Shown here: positions 41,526 through 50,293 of the stretch, in pieces
Layout: the number at the start of each line of letters is the position of its first letter
Numbering within the stretch: position 1 is the first letter of the stretch
Assembly (NCBI GenBank): GCA_024278975.1
Contig: JAJRSD010000018.1
Span: 124,001 to 188,000 of the forward strand
From: Bacteroidota bacterium
Lineage (GTDB): Bacteria; Bacteroidota; Bacteroidia; Bacteroidales; Prolixibacteraceae
Direction of reading: 5' to 3'
DNA: 64,000 nt
Made by a program: the position numbers and the translations under genes
The notes under the pieces: model-generated
The model's input: only the letters and a program-made list of their open reading frames with translations
Database searches by the model: none
What the model was told of the DNA's origin: nothing

Positions 41526-42554
41526 CTATTCAGGAAAGTATTCCGAATCGTTTAAAATTTGTTGATAATCATTGTTCTGCATTAATTCTTCCAAAGTAAT
41601 TTCAGGGTGTTTCGTCATATATTGACGAACAATTTGCCAGCCAATCCAAATGGCTGCACGCGCCGGCGATTGCCGTGGGAAACCACTTGTAGATGGTCCG
41701 TCCTTTATATACCGGATAATATCCATTCGGTTGGTCGAAAAAAGCATCTTCTTTTCAATAAGATAATTCCACATTTGTGCTTCGTTGTCAATACAAAAAT
41801 TTAACTGTTTTGCCGTGTATCCAATCTTTACCGAATCGGGTGTCGAAGGTAAAAGTGCATCAACAAAATACATCAGTTTTCCTTGCAGAATCATATTGTG
41901 CATTAGATTTGTGGCTTTGTCGCCATTCCCATATTCCGAACTTCCCCACGCATAAGCAACATCCGAAACCAACTTATCTTTATACATATTTGTAACCTTA
42001 TATTGCGGGGTTGAACTCAAAAGCTGGTAGTATTTACAATCGCGGCCAAGGTATTTGTCCAAACTAATTCCGATTATATTTTCGGCCGTTACAACCGACT
42101 GGTTAAATCCCGAAACATAAACATAAACTGTCGGAAGCTGTTTTTCAGGAAAATGATATTGATAATATTTAAAAGCTTTTTTTAGTTGTTTCTCTATCGA
42201 TTCAAAGTCTGAGAATTTCGTTTCAACCAATTTATCCACATTTACAATCATTGTGTCGGTAATAAATTTCATTAACAAATCGGGGAATTTCTCCTCGCCA
42301 ATTCCTCCAATACGAATTATTCGATAGGTAAACAGGTTAAAAAAATCGGGATATTTATTACTTAATTTTACAATTTCGTTTAAAGTATCGTTTTGTGTAA
42401 TCGCAAATAGTTCGTGGTCGAACCTGACAATTTCAATACTGTTTTTTATATTCGAGATATCAACTTTTAGCGGATTCCGATTGCATGAAAAAAGAGTAAG
42501 TAAGATAAAACCTACTAAAAGCAGATTGAATTTATATTGTTTTATTGTTGTCAT
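41526..42554 (-). CDS. gldB: Gliding motility lipoprotein GldB
   Basis: 342 aa with lipobox TLFSC (Cys24). The body matches GldB: IEIVRFDHELF, PDFFNLFTYRIIRIGGIG, TVYVYVSGFNQSVVTAENIIGISLDKYLG and FPRQSPARAAIWIGWQIV. It is needed for gliding in Flavobacterium, and GldB homologues are also kept in non-gliding Bacteroidota. It is divergent from nadE, a neighbour also known in flavobacteria (gldB-gldC-nadE); gldC is not in the window. Confidence 0.92.
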   Translation of the reverse strand: MTTIKQYKFNLLLVGFILLTLFSCNRNPLKVDISNIKNSIEIVRFDHELFAITQNDTLNEIVKLSNKYPDFFNLFTYRIIRIGGIGEEKFPDLLMKFITDTMIVNVDKLVETKFSDFESIEKQLKKAFKYYQYHFPEKQLPTVYVYVSGFNQSVVTAENIIGISLDKYLGRDCKYYQLLSSTPQYKVTNMYKDKLVSDVAYAWGSSEYGNGDKATNLMHNMILQGKLMYFVDALLPSTPDSVKIGYTAKQLNFCIDNEAQMWNYLIEKKMLFSTNRMDIIRYIKDGPSTSGFPRQSPARAAIWIGWQIVRQYMTKHPEITLEELMQNNDYQQILNDSEYFPE

Positions 42555-42667
42555 CTTATTTGATATTTAAATAAATACGTTTCCGTAAAAATAATATTGC
42601 AAATTGAACTAAAAAATAGAAATTTGCAACCGACATTAAAATTTAAAGCTGAATAATTTTTCTTCAA

Positions 42668-42702
42668 CTTTAAACTTTAAACTTTAAACTTTAAACTTTA
42701 AA
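42668..42702. repeat. Heptanucleotide tandem repeat (CTTTAAA)x5
   Basis: Five perfect CTTTAAA units followed by CTCTCTCT, ending 8 bases before the nadE ATG. It is the same heptamer, in opposite orientation, as the array at the lpxB/gldFG junction. Copy-number change would alter the leader or promoter spacing of nadE. Confidence 0.9.
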
Positions 42703-42710
42703 CTCTCTCT

Positions 42711-44354
42711 ATGAAAGTTGCAATAGCACAGTTAAATTATACGATTGGCGATTTTGAAGGAAATTCTAATAAGATTATTCAGCAAATTAACAGCGCAAAA
42801 TCTGATGATGCCGACTTGGTTATTTTTTCCGAACTCTCGATAACCGGATATTATCCACACGATTTACTGGAGAAAAAAGAATTTATTCTGAAAGCTGAAT
42901 CAGCAATCTCGGAGATTGCTAAAAGTTGTGTTGGAATTGCAGCAGTTGTTGGAGCACCACGAATTAATGAAAGCGAACGCGGGAAACAGCTTTTTAATTC
43001 GGCATTTTTTTTAACCGATGGTAAGATAAAAAGTATTCAAAATAAAACCTTGCTTCCAACTTATGATATTTTTGATGAGTACCGTCATTTCGAACCTAAC
43101 CGCGATTTTAGTGTGGTGGAATATAGAGGCGAAAAAATTGCAATTACTATCTGCGAAGATTTATGGGACGAACTGCCAACAGCCAACGAATTTGGTAAAG
43201 ACAAGCTTTACAGAGTGTCGCCAATGGAAGAGCTCTCGAAATTTAATCCCGATTTTGTTGTGAATATTTCGGCATCGCCATTTTCGTACAATCAGGAAGG
43301 CTGGCGAAAAAATGTATTAATAAATAAGGCAAAAAATTATAATATCCCTATTTTTTATGTCAACCAAATTGGAGCACAAACCGAATTGATTTTTGATGGC
43401 GGCTCGGTTTTTATCGACAAAAATGGCGAGATAATTAAAGAGCTGAAATATTTTGAGGAGGATAATTTATTGGTTGATACATTAAATATTGGAGATAAAC
43501 AACTTCAGAATAAAGTTGAAACCACCGGGAAAATTCACGATGCTTTGGTTTTGGGAATCCGCGATTATTTCCGTAAAATGGGATTTAAAAAAGCTACTCT
43601 CGGACTTTCGGGAGGAATAGATTCTGCCGTAACAGTGGTTTTGGCAGTTCGTGCTTTGGGTGCTGAAAATGTTCGGGTGCTGTTAATGCCGTCAAAATAT
43701 TCGTCGGATCACAGTATTGAAGACGCCAGGGTTTTAGCCGAAAATCTGAAAATTAAATACGAAATTGTAAACATACAAAGTGCTGTAGATAAATTTGAAA
43801 CTGAGCTTGCACCACTTTTCGAAGGAACTTCGCCCGATGTTACCGAAGAGAATATTCAGGCTCGTACACGTGGAATTTATGTGATGGCAATTTCGAATAA
43901 ATTTGGGCACATTTTACTAAATACAACAAATAAAAGCGAGTGTGCAGTTGGCTACGGAACTTTATATGGCGATATGAATGGTGGAATTGCGGTACTGGGC
44001 GATGTTTATAAAATGGAAGTTTTCAGATTGTCGCGATTTATAAATAAAGACGGTGAGGTTATTCCGGAAAACAGTATTGTAAAACCGCCCTCAGCAGAGT
44101 TGCGCCCCGACCAGAAAGATACCGATTCGCTGCCCGAATATAAAGATTTGGATGAGATTCTCTTCAATTATATTGAGTTAAACAAGTCGCCAAAAGAGAT
44201 TGCAGCACTTGGTTTCGATGAGGCCGAAGTACGCCGTGTAATACGAATGGTAAATATGAATGAATACAAACGTTTCCAAATGGCACCTGTTTTGCGCATA
44301 AGTTCGAAAGCATTTGGTTTTGGGCGCAAAATGCCGCTGGTTGCGAAGTATTAA
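42711..44354 (+). CDS. nadE: Glutamine-dependent NAD+ synthetase
   Basis: 547 aa: an N-terminal nitrilase-type glutaminase (about 1-250) with Glu in FSELSITGYYP, Lys in NKTLLPTYDIF and nucleophilic Cys in ITICEDLWDE, then an ATP pyrophosphatase synthetase domain with the P-loop LSGGIDSAVT and ECAVGYGTLYGDMNGG. It makes NAD+ from deamido-NAD+, glutamine and ATP. The leader contains the five-copy heptamer array. Confidence 0.96.
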   Translation: MKVAIAQLNYTIGDFEGNSNKIIQQINSAKSDDADLVIFSELSITGYYPHDLLEKKEFILKAESAISEIAKSCVGIAAVVGAPRINESERGKQLFNSAFFLTDGKIKSIQNKTLLPTYDIFDEYRHFEPNRDFSVVEYRGEKIAITICEDLWDELPTANEFGKDKLYRVSPMEELSKFNPDFVVNISASPFSYNQEGWRKNVLINKAKNYNIPIFYVNQIGAQTELIFDGGSVFIDKNGEIIKELKYFEEDNLLVDTLNIGDKQLQNKVETTGKIHDALVLGIRDYFRKMGFKKATLGLSGGIDSAVTVVLAVRALGAENVRVLLMPSKYSSDHSIEDARVLAENLKIKYEIVNIQSAVDKFETELAPLFEGTSPDVTEENIQARTRGIYVMAISNKFGHILLNTTNKSECAVGYGTLYGDMNGGIAVLGDVYKMEVFRLSRFINKDGEVIPENSIVKPPSAELRPDQKDTDSLPEYKDLDEILFNYIELNKSPKEIAALGFDEAEVRRVIRMVNMNEYKRFQMAPVLRISSKAFGFGRKMPLVAKY

Positions 44355-44488
44355 TTTTTTATTCAATAATTTTGTCCATAAAAAGGCAGGGGTGTTTTCA
44401 CAAACTAACTCTAAAATATTGGTATCTAATCGCTACTAAAACCATTAAATTGTTCAAACCACAACTTTCAAATCATAGATTTATCTGA

Positions 44489-44515
44489 TTTTGACAGATA
44501 AAATATCTGTCAAAA
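44489..44515. promoter_or_regulatory. Palindromic operator upstream of Crp/Fnr gene
   Basis: Perfect 11-bp dyad TTTTGACAGAT-N5-ATCTGTCAAAA, 60 bases before the regulator ATG and immediately upstream of a -33-like TTG. Symmetry and length fit a dimeric Crp/Fnr-type site, so autoregulation is plausible. A hairpin in RNA is the alternative. Confidence 0.55.
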
Positions 44516-44540
44516 TTGAATTCTATATCCTCATTTTTTT

Positions 44541-44548
44541 TAACTTTG
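44541..44548 (+). promoter_or_regulatory. -7 promoter box for the Crp/Fnr gene
   Basis: TAACTTTG fits TAnnTTTG; TTG at 44516-44518 is a -33 candidate 22 bases upstream. The start of transcription would be near 44555, about 20 bases before the ATG. Confidence 0.6.
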
Positions 44549-44575
44549 ATGTTGTAAAACATACTTGTCAGCTAT

Positions 44576-45277
44576 ATGTTAAATTCGAAATTAGGACTAA
44601 AGGATATTGTTGAAAACTCACAATCTATTTTTTATCTACTGAATCAGGAGGAAAAAGATGAACTTCAACATCATATTTCAATTTCGCGCTACAAAAGAAA
44701 TGAGTATGTTTTTAAGGAAGGTGAAAAACCTATTGGTTTTATAATATTAATCGAGGGTAAAGTAAAACTTTACAAAGAAGGTATTGCCGGACGCGAGCAA
44801 ATAATTCGCATGGCTAAACCACTAGGAGTAATAGGTCATCGGGCATTATTGAGCAACGAAAACCACATTGCCACAGCAGTAACTTTAGAAGAGTGCTTGA
44901 TTTGCACTGTAAATTCCAATTTCATTTTCGACTACGCACTAAAAAACAGCGATTTTGCCGGAGCTCTTATTATCAAATTGGCAAAAGAACTTGGGTTTTC
45001 AAATTCGAGAATGGTTACTTTAACGCAAAAACATATTCGTGGACGGTTAGCAGAATCGCTATTGCTCTTAAAGGATAAATACGGATTCGAATTAGATGGC
45101 ACAACTTTGAAGGTTTATCTTTCGAGAGAGGATATTTCTAATTTGTCGAATATGACAACTTCGAATGCAATTAGAACTCTTTCTACATTTGCCATAGAAG
45201 ATGTAATTGCCATAGATGGTAGGAAAATTCAAATTCTGGATGCTGTCAGGTTGGAGAGAATTAGCAAGTTAGGGTAA
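44576..45277 (+). CDS. Crp/Fnr-family transcriptional regulator
   Basis: 233 aa. Cyclic-nucleotide-binding-like beta barrel (about 20-140; KRNEYVFKEGEKPIGFIILIEGKV), long helix, then a winged HTH with LSREDISNLSNMTTSNAIRTL as recognition region. There is no N-terminal cysteine cluster, so it is not an oxygen-sensing FNR; the ligand is unknown. A perfect palindrome and a promoter lie directly upstream. Confidence 0.92.
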   Translation: MLNSKLGLKDIVENSQSIFYLLNQEEKDELQHHISISRYKRNEYVFKEGEKPIGFIILIEGKVKLYKEGIAGREQIIRMAKPLGVIGHRALLSNENHIATAVTLEECLICTVNSNFIFDYALKNSDFAGALIIKLAKELGFSNSRMVTLTQKHIRGRLAESLLLLKDKYGFELDGTTLKVYLSREDISNLSNMTTSNAIRTLSTFAIEDVIAIDGRKIQILDAVRLERISKLG

Positions 45278-45283
45278 AGTAAA

Positions 45284-45350
45284 TCCCGACTTGAATCCTC
45301 CGACTACCTCCGGCAGCCACCGCCTTTTAAAAAGGAGGACTTGCCGGAAT
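45284..45350. repeat. GC-richer palindromic intergenic element
   Basis: Starts with TCCCGACTTG..., then CCGGCA (45310-45315) pairs with TGCCGG (45342-45347), and CGCCTTTT pairs loosely with AAAAGGAGG between them. The composition is unlike the AT-rich surroundings. It looks like a dispersed intergenic repeat, but no second copy occurs in the window. Confidence 0.4.
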
Positions 45351-45396
45351 TAAATATCTTAATAGAAAATACATTTCAGGAAGGTTCTCAAAATAT

Positions 45397-45525
45397 TCAA
45401 CTAATAGCTTCATTAATAATTTCGGTTATTTCTTTTCCGGCAATCTTCATTACTTTGGAAATTGTTCCACCAAACATCATTCCCATAAAAAGCATTCCTG
45501 TTACGATAAAAAAATTGCAGTTCAC
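45397..45525 (-). CDS. Doubtful 42-aa hydrophobic ORF
   Basis: GTG at 45525-45523 to TGA at 45399-45397. It encodes one TM-like stretch (IVTGMLFMGMMFGGTI) followed by a helix KVMKIAGKEITEIINEAIS. It lies in the nearly 400-base gap between the Crp/Fnr gene and the HD-domain gene, on the opposite strand. No ribosome binding site or homologue is recognised; it could be chance. Confidence 0.25.
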   Translation of the reverse strand: MNCNFFIVTGMLFMGMMFGGTISKVMKIAGKEITEIINEAIS

Positions 45526-45671
45526 ATAATTTTTTTCTTAAAATTACAGTTTTAACAATCAGGAATAAAATATTTAGGAATAAAAATTAAATTGAAATTG
45601 AAAAAATATACAGATATTTAGACTTTGTTTTAAGAATCTCGGATTATTTCTTTTAATTGCAAACCAATATT

Positions 45672-47750
45672 ATGAGTAAATTTAAAGAAAAATTAAAAAG
45701 TTATACCCTTATAATTTACTGGGTATTTACGTTTGTGGCAACTGCTGTTATTCTTTTTGCAACATTGCCCGGTAAACCAACATTTAAATATGAATACCAA
45801 AAAGGATTTCCATGGCGTCATGAAAATTTAGTTGCTCCTTTTGATTTCGCAATTTTAAAATCGGTGCAAGAAATTGAGAATGAAAAAACCGAGCAATTAA
45901 AAACTATAATCCCCTATTTTAAGTATGACACAACAGCTTATATTAAAAGTATTAATCAGTTGCAGGCCGATATATTGACGATTTTAGACTCATCGGAAAT
46001 TGTTAAAACAGATATCATAAATATTATTGAGATTTATTTAAAGCAAATTTATCAAAAGGGCATTTTGCAACGTTCGGCTGAGTTATTCCCCGAGTTAACA
46101 GGTAAAACCGAAATAAAGAAACGTTCAGGTACTTCGGCAGCAAAAATAGAAATTGATAAATTATACTCCGAAAAAAGTGCGTACAACTCAGTTAGCAATT
46201 TTCTTCAATCATTAATAAAAGAAAATCCTAAATGGGGAAATTGGTTGCTGAAAATTTCGCCCGAACGATATATTGTAGCTAATCTAACTTTCGACAAAGT
46301 TACAACTCAAAAAGATATAGATGAGGTAATTAGTAAAATTTCGCCCACCCGTGGAATGGTACAGAATGGAGAACGTATTATTTTAAAAGGTGAAATAGTT
46401 AACAACGAAAACTTCCAGATCCTGGAGTCGCTAAAAGCCAGTTTCGAAAAGGAACGAGGTAAAGGAATAAACCAATATATGAGTTTAATTGGGAAAGGAG
46501 TTCTGATTTTTATTCTGCTAGGATTGATATTTGCATTCTTGTTTATATACCGACGCGATATTTTGAGTCAATTTAGCAAACTTACTTTTTTGATGCTTTT
46601 TTTGGTATCCATGGTTATACTTTCTATTTTTATAAACACTTTTCCCAACCTGCATATTTATCTTGTACCACTTGTAATTTTCCCGATAATTGTACGAACA
46701 TTTTTCGATTCGCGAACAGCAATTTTTATGTTGATAATTACAACTATGCTTATTGGGTTTTATGCACCAAATAGTTACGAATATATTTTGCTGCAGGTTA
46801 CAGCCGGAATTGTTGCTGTTTTTAGTCTTAATAAAATGCACCGCCGTTCGCATCTTATTTTGGCAACACTTTGGGTTCTTTTAACCTACACATTAGTTTA
46901 TGCGGCATTAAACCTTATTTACGAAGGTTCTATTACATCTTTTAATTACGAAATGCTGCAATGGTTTGTTATAAGCAGCGTACTAATTCTGCTGGTTTAT
47001 CCGTTGGTTTATGTTTTCGAAAAAATATTCGGTTTTATTTCCGATGTTACTTTAATAGAAATTTCGGATAGTAACCAGCCACTTTTACGAAAACTTGCTG
47101 AGGAGGCACCGGGTACATTTCAACACTCAATGCAAATTGCTAATCTTGCCGAAGAGGTGATTTTAAAAATTGGCGGCAACCCGTTTTTAGTTCGTGCCGG
47201 GGCACTTTATCATGATATCGGGAAGATTGGAAGACCCAACTTTTTTATTGAGAATCAAGCTTTCGGAATGAATCCACACGATAAAATGAGCCATCTTAAA
47301 AGTGCAGAGATAATAATCGACCATGTTGTAAATGGAGTTAAAATGGCTCATAAATATAAATTGCCGACTCCAATAATCGAATTTATTTCGACACACCACG
47401 GAACAACAAAAGCAAAATATTTCTATATAAAATATCAGCAGGAAAATCCGGGCATGAAAATTGATCAGAGACCATTTATTTATCCGGGACCACTTCCAAA
47501 ATCGAAGGAGGCAGCAGTGGTTATGTTAGTTGATGGAATTGAGGCGGCATCGAGAAGTTTACCGGAAAAAACTTACAGCATATTAAGGGAGTTAATAAAC
47601 AATATGGTTGACCAAAAAATAAAGGATAAACAGTTGGATAATTCGGACCTTACTTTTAACGATATAAATATTATTAAAGAGACATTATTAAATAAACTAA
47701 TTACAATTTATCATATCAGAATAGAGTATCCGAAAGAGGAAAAAGAATAA
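45672..47750 (+). CDS. PgpH/7TMR-HDED-type HD phosphohydrolase
   Basis: About 692 aa from the ATG at 45672 (an upstream TTG at 45657 is in frame). One N-terminal TM, a long extracytoplasmic 7TMR-HDED domain (about 45-270), about seven TM helices (280-470), and a cytosolic HD domain with LYHDIGKIGRPNFF and STHHGTTKAKYFY. This is the architecture of PgpH, a c-di-AMP phosphodiesterase; binding of c-di-AMP is family inference. It is followed by an S41 protease with its own promoter. Confidence 0.92.
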   Translation: MSKFKEKLKSYTLIIYWVFTFVATAVILFATLPGKPTFKYEYQKGFPWRHENLVAPFDFAILKSVQEIENEKTEQLKTIIPYFKYDTTAYIKSINQLQADILTILDSSEIVKTDIINIIEIYLKQIYQKGILQRSAELFPELTGKTEIKKRSGTSAAKIEIDKLYSEKSAYNSVSNFLQSLIKENPKWGNWLLKISPERYIVANLTFDKVTTQKDIDEVISKISPTRGMVQNGERIILKGEIVNNENFQILESLKASFEKERGKGINQYMSLIGKGVLIFILLGLIFAFLFIYRRDILSQFSKLTFLMLFLVSMVILSIFINTFPNLHIYLVPLVIFPIIVRTFFDSRTAIFMLIITTMLIGFYAPNSYEYILLQVTAGIVAVFSLNKMHRRSHLILATLWVLLTYTLVYAALNLIYEGSITSFNYEMLQWFVISSVLILLVYPLVYVFEKIFGFISDVTLIEISDSNQPLLRKLAEEAPGTFQHSMQIANLAEEVILKIGGNPFLVRAGALYHDIGKIGRPNFFIENQAFGMNPHDKMSHLKSAEIIIDHVVNGVKMAHKYKLPTPIIEFISTHHGTTKAKYFYIKYQQENPGMKIDQRPFIYPGPLPKSKEAAVVMLVDGIEAASRSLPEKTYSILRELINNMVDQKIKDKQLDNSDLTFNDINIIKETLLNKLITIYHIRIEYPKEEKE

Positions 47751-47756
47751 ATTTAC

Positions 47757-47764
47757 TATGTTTG
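47757..47764 (+). promoter_or_regulatory. -7 promoter box for the S41 peptidase
   Basis: TATGTTTG matches TAnnTTTG, just past the HD gene stop and about 50 bases before the ATG at 47816. No convincing -33 TTG is seen. Confidence 0.45.
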
Positions 47765-47815
47765 CCACATCGTAATAAATAGTTGATTTTAACAATTTAC
47801 AAGTTTAGAAAAAAT

Positions 47816-49240
47816 ATGAAAACAATAAAAAATTTAATAACACTTCTGGCAGTTGTCTTATTTATAGCAAGTTGCCAGGACGAGCCGCTTCCACCTGTAG
47901 AAGACGAAGGATTGTCCACAACCCAAAAAGTAAATGTATTTATTGAAGATGTTATGGAGGATATTTATTTATGGGCAGATGATATTCCGGATATCGATCC
48001 TCTGACAGAAACTGACTCCAAAGCATATTTCGACAAATTGGTTTATTCCGAAGACGATAAATGGTCGTTTATCACCGATGATATTGAAGCTTTGGAAAAT
48101 AGCTTTCAGGGGATTGAAACATCGTATGGCTGGTCTCTAACATTCGGTCGTTTTTCGAATACAAACAATCTTTTTGCCATTGTCGAGTTTGTATATCCAA
48201 ATACTCCGGCTTCGAAAGCAGGATTAAAACGTGGCGATTTGATTATTAGCATGTCTGATGGCGATATTACCGATAATAATTACAGAGACCTGTTATATAG
48301 CGAAAGTCTTTCAGTTACACTCGGAGTTATCACAACCGGAGGAATTGCACCAAGTTCAAAGGTGAGTATGACAGCAAAAGAGTTAAACTTAAACCCTGTG
48401 GTTTTTACAAATGTGATAGAACATGGTGGACGTAAAATCGGGTATATTTTTTATGCACAATATATTGGAGATTATAATTCAAGTTTAGACACTGCTTTTC
48501 AGCATTTGATGAATGAAAATATTACTGATCTCGTACTCGACTTGAGATATAATCCGGGAGGTGGAACAGATGCAGCACAACATCTTTGCAGTTCGCTTGC
48601 TCCTTTAGATGCTGTGGATGCAGAGCGTACTTTGGTATCATTTCGTTGGAACACAAAATATCAAGAGTATTGGGAAAATAACAATGTTACGCAACAACTT
48701 AAAATCAATTTCACTAATGATGTTCCGCATAAAATGGATCTCGATAATCTTTACGTGTTAACCGGCGGAGGAACTGCGTCGGCATCGGAATTAACAATCA
48801 CCGGACTTAAACCATACATGAACGTAAAAACTATCGGGGCAACAACATTCGGGAAATATACTGCGTCGATTACTTTTAAACCCGAAGATTTTTACGATAA
48901 CAAACTTTATTACGAAGAATTTGACAATTGGGGAATACAACCAATAGTTTTACGATACGCCAATTCGCAGGGAGTTACCGATTTTAAAGATGGTTTCAGT
49001 CCTGACATTGAGATTGATGATTTACTGCTTGAAGGAGTGATGCCATTGGGAAATAAAGAGGAGCTTTTATTAAAAGCTGCGCTGGAAGAAATCACTGGTG
49101 TTGAAGTGATTGCAATGGCTACAAAAAGTGCCGTTAAAATACCTGAATATACATTTTTCGACCGCGGGTTTTCTAAATTCGATGTAAATAAAAGAGAGCT
49201 TCTTTTTGAACAATTTGACTCGAAGATTCTTCTAAAATAA
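47816..49240 (+). CDS. S41 family peptidase lipoprotein
   Basis: 474 aa from ATG 47816, which gives a lipoprotein signal with VLFIASC (Cys20). It has a short helical part, a PDZ domain (TPASKAGLKRGDLIISMS) and a tail-specific protease domain with DLRYNPGGG, catalytic Ser in GGTASASELT and Lys in TTFGKYTAS. It should be a processing protease anchored in the envelope. The upstream in-frame TTG at 47783 would bury the lipobox, so I prefer the ATG. A strong terminator follows. Confidence 0.92.
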   Translation: MKTIKNLITLLAVVLFIASCQDEPLPPVEDEGLSTTQKVNVFIEDVMEDIYLWADDIPDIDPLTETDSKAYFDKLVYSEDDKWSFITDDIEALENSFQGIETSYGWSLTFGRFSNTNNLFAIVEFVYPNTPASKAGLKRGDLIISMSDGDITDNNYRDLLYSESLSVTLGVITTGGIAPSSKVSMTAKELNLNPVVFTNVIEHGGRKIGYIFYAQYIGDYNSSLDTAFQHLMNENITDLVLDLRYNPGGGTDAAQHLCSSLAPLDAVDAERTLVSFRWNTKYQEYWENNNVTQQLKINFTNDVPHKMDLDNLYVLTGGGTASASELTITGLKPYMNVKTIGATTFGKYTASITFKPEDFYDNKLYYEEFDNWGIQPIVLRYANSQGVTDFKDGFSPDIEIDDLLLEGVMPLGNKEELLLKAALEEITGVEVIAMATKSAVKIPEYTFFDRGFSKFDVNKRELLFEQFDSKILLK

Positions 49241-49255
49241 TTCATTATAAGATAC

Positions 49256-49295
49256 AAAAAAAGGACGAGTAGTATTTATTACTCGTCCTTTTTTT
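49256..49295. terminator. Rho-independent terminator
   Basis: 16-bp perfect stem AAAAAAAGGACGAGTA (49256-49271) / TACTCGTCCTTTTTTT (49280-49295) with an 8-base loop. It serves the S41 gene and, from the other side, the converging thioredoxin-like gene. Confidence 0.92.
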
Positions 49296-49330
49296 ATTGC
49301 TTGTTTTTTTGAAATGTTTTTAGCCTGAAA

Positions 49331-49669
49331 TTACGACTCTGAAAACATCATCGAATAAGGTCGTTCAATTTCCTGATGAAGTTCGCCAATTCCAATATTC
49401 CGGCTTTTACGGATATATTCTCTGCCATCTAAAAAAACAAGAATGGTAGGTGCTGCAAAAACCTGATTTTGTGCTGCGACTTCGGGTAGTTTATCCGATT
49501 TTATGTAAGCCATTTTTATTTTGGGGAATTCAGATTGAATCAACTCTGCAACTTTAGGTTTTAGTACTTTGCAAACATTACAAACCTCGGTTGAAAAATA
49601 GGCAAGCAGCGCCGGTTCGTTATCCTTCAATTTTAAAAATTCTTCGAATGATTTTATTTCTTCAAACAT
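49331..49669 (-). CDS. Thioredoxin-like protein with CNVC site
   Basis: 112-aa cytosolic thioredoxin fold. The active site is CNVC (Cys30, Cys33) in FSTEVCNVCKVLKP, not the usual WCGPC, so its redox potential probably differs. The cis-proline is in VFAAPTILVF. It resembles Bacteroidota thioredoxin-family proteins of unknown target. Confidence 0.9.
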   Translation of the reverse strand: MFEEIKSFEEFLKLKDNEPALLAYFSTEVCNVCKVLKPKVAELIQSEFPKIKMAYIKSDKLPEVAAQNQVFAAPTILVFLDGREYIRKSRNIGIGELHQEIERPYSMMFSES

Positions 49670-49696
49670 CTTTTCTAATTTTTATTCTGTTTAAAA

Positions 49697-49726
49697 CGCG
49701 TGTATCGGTTTTAACCCGCTTTACGC
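49697..49726. repeat. Short palindromic repeat, copy 1
   Basis: CGTGTATCGGTTTTAACCCG followed by CTTTACG. GGTTTTAACC forms the stem core and the CGT/ACG ends also pair. It shares the TATCGGTTTT.AACC core and layout with the copy at 49891. Confidence 0.55.
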
Positions 49727-49758
49727 ATAAAAATATTTAATCTATGTTTTGCATTTTA

Positions 49759-49826
49759 CGTCATCCTGAATTTATTTCAGGATCGATTCTATATTCAAAA
49801 GATTCCGAAATAAATTCGGAATGACG
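49759..49826. repeat. Imperfect 26-bp palindromic element
   Basis: Left arm CGTCAT.C.GAATTTATTTC... (49759-49784) and right arm (49801-49826) are inverted copies differing at 4 of 26 positions, with a 16-base loop. The GAATTTATTTC core and CGTCAT ends look like a dispersed intergenic palindrome (MITE- or REP-like), inserted between two genes. Confidence 0.7.
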
Positions 49827-49890
49827 CTAATTAAATACATTCTCGTAAAGAGTTAAACTCAAGATTTTTAAGTGCACTACTTTTTTATAA

Positions 49891-49919
49891 TCGTCTATCG
49901 GTTTTCAACCGCCTGACGA
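49891..49919. repeat. Short palindromic repeat, copy 2
   Basis: CGTCTATCGGTTTTCAACCG followed by CCTGACG: CGGTT/AACCG stem with CGTC/GACG ends. Related to the copy at 49697. It is 8 bases from the end of the CoA-binding gene and could act as its terminator-like hairpin. Confidence 0.6.
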
Positions 49920-49926
49920 ATTCAAA

Positions 49927-50292
49927 TTAAAACTGCCCCGTACTCAACATCACCAATGTACAACCTACAATAGTTTCGATACCTTTATTTTCAAGTATTT
50001 CGGCAAAATAATCATTTTCGGCACCGGGATTAAAAATTACACGTTTAGGTTTTAACTCCAGTAACTGATTATAATATTCGGGCTGCCGTTGTGCTCCAAT
50101 ATACATTGTAACCGTATGAATATTTTTATCTTTAGGAAAGTTAGTTTGAATTTCGACATCCAAAACTTTTCCCACTCTTTTGGCAATAGAAACAACTTCA
50201 ACGTCATTTTTTCTCAAGGCACGAATTGCCATATTTGAGTAACGGGCAGGATTTTCACTGCCTCCAATTACAAGTGTTTTTTTATCTGTCAA
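49927..50292 (-). CDS. CoA-binding domain protein
   Basis: 121-aa Rossmann-fold protein of the CoA-binding (YccU-like) family: LVIGGSENPARYSNMAIRAL near the N-terminus and PKRVIFNPGAENDYFAEIL later. It binds CoA in related structures; the physiological role is unknown. It follows ispF directly, likely in one transcript from porV. Confidence 0.88.
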   Translation of the reverse strand: MTDKKTLVIGGSENPARYSNMAIRALRKNDVEVVSIAKRVGKVLDVEIQTNFPKDKNIHTVTMYIGAQRQPEYYNQLLELKPKRVIFNPGAENDYFAEILENKGIETIVGCTLVMLSTGQF

Positions 50293-50293
50293 T

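Noticed and set aside
42668-42702. CRISPR-like array
   Set aside because: Pure 7-base tandem repeats without spacers and no cas genes in the window.
45341-45529. Plus-strand 62-codon ORF after the Crp/Fnr gene
   Set aside because: Starts within the palindromic element; Ile/Pro-rich with no protein-like pattern.
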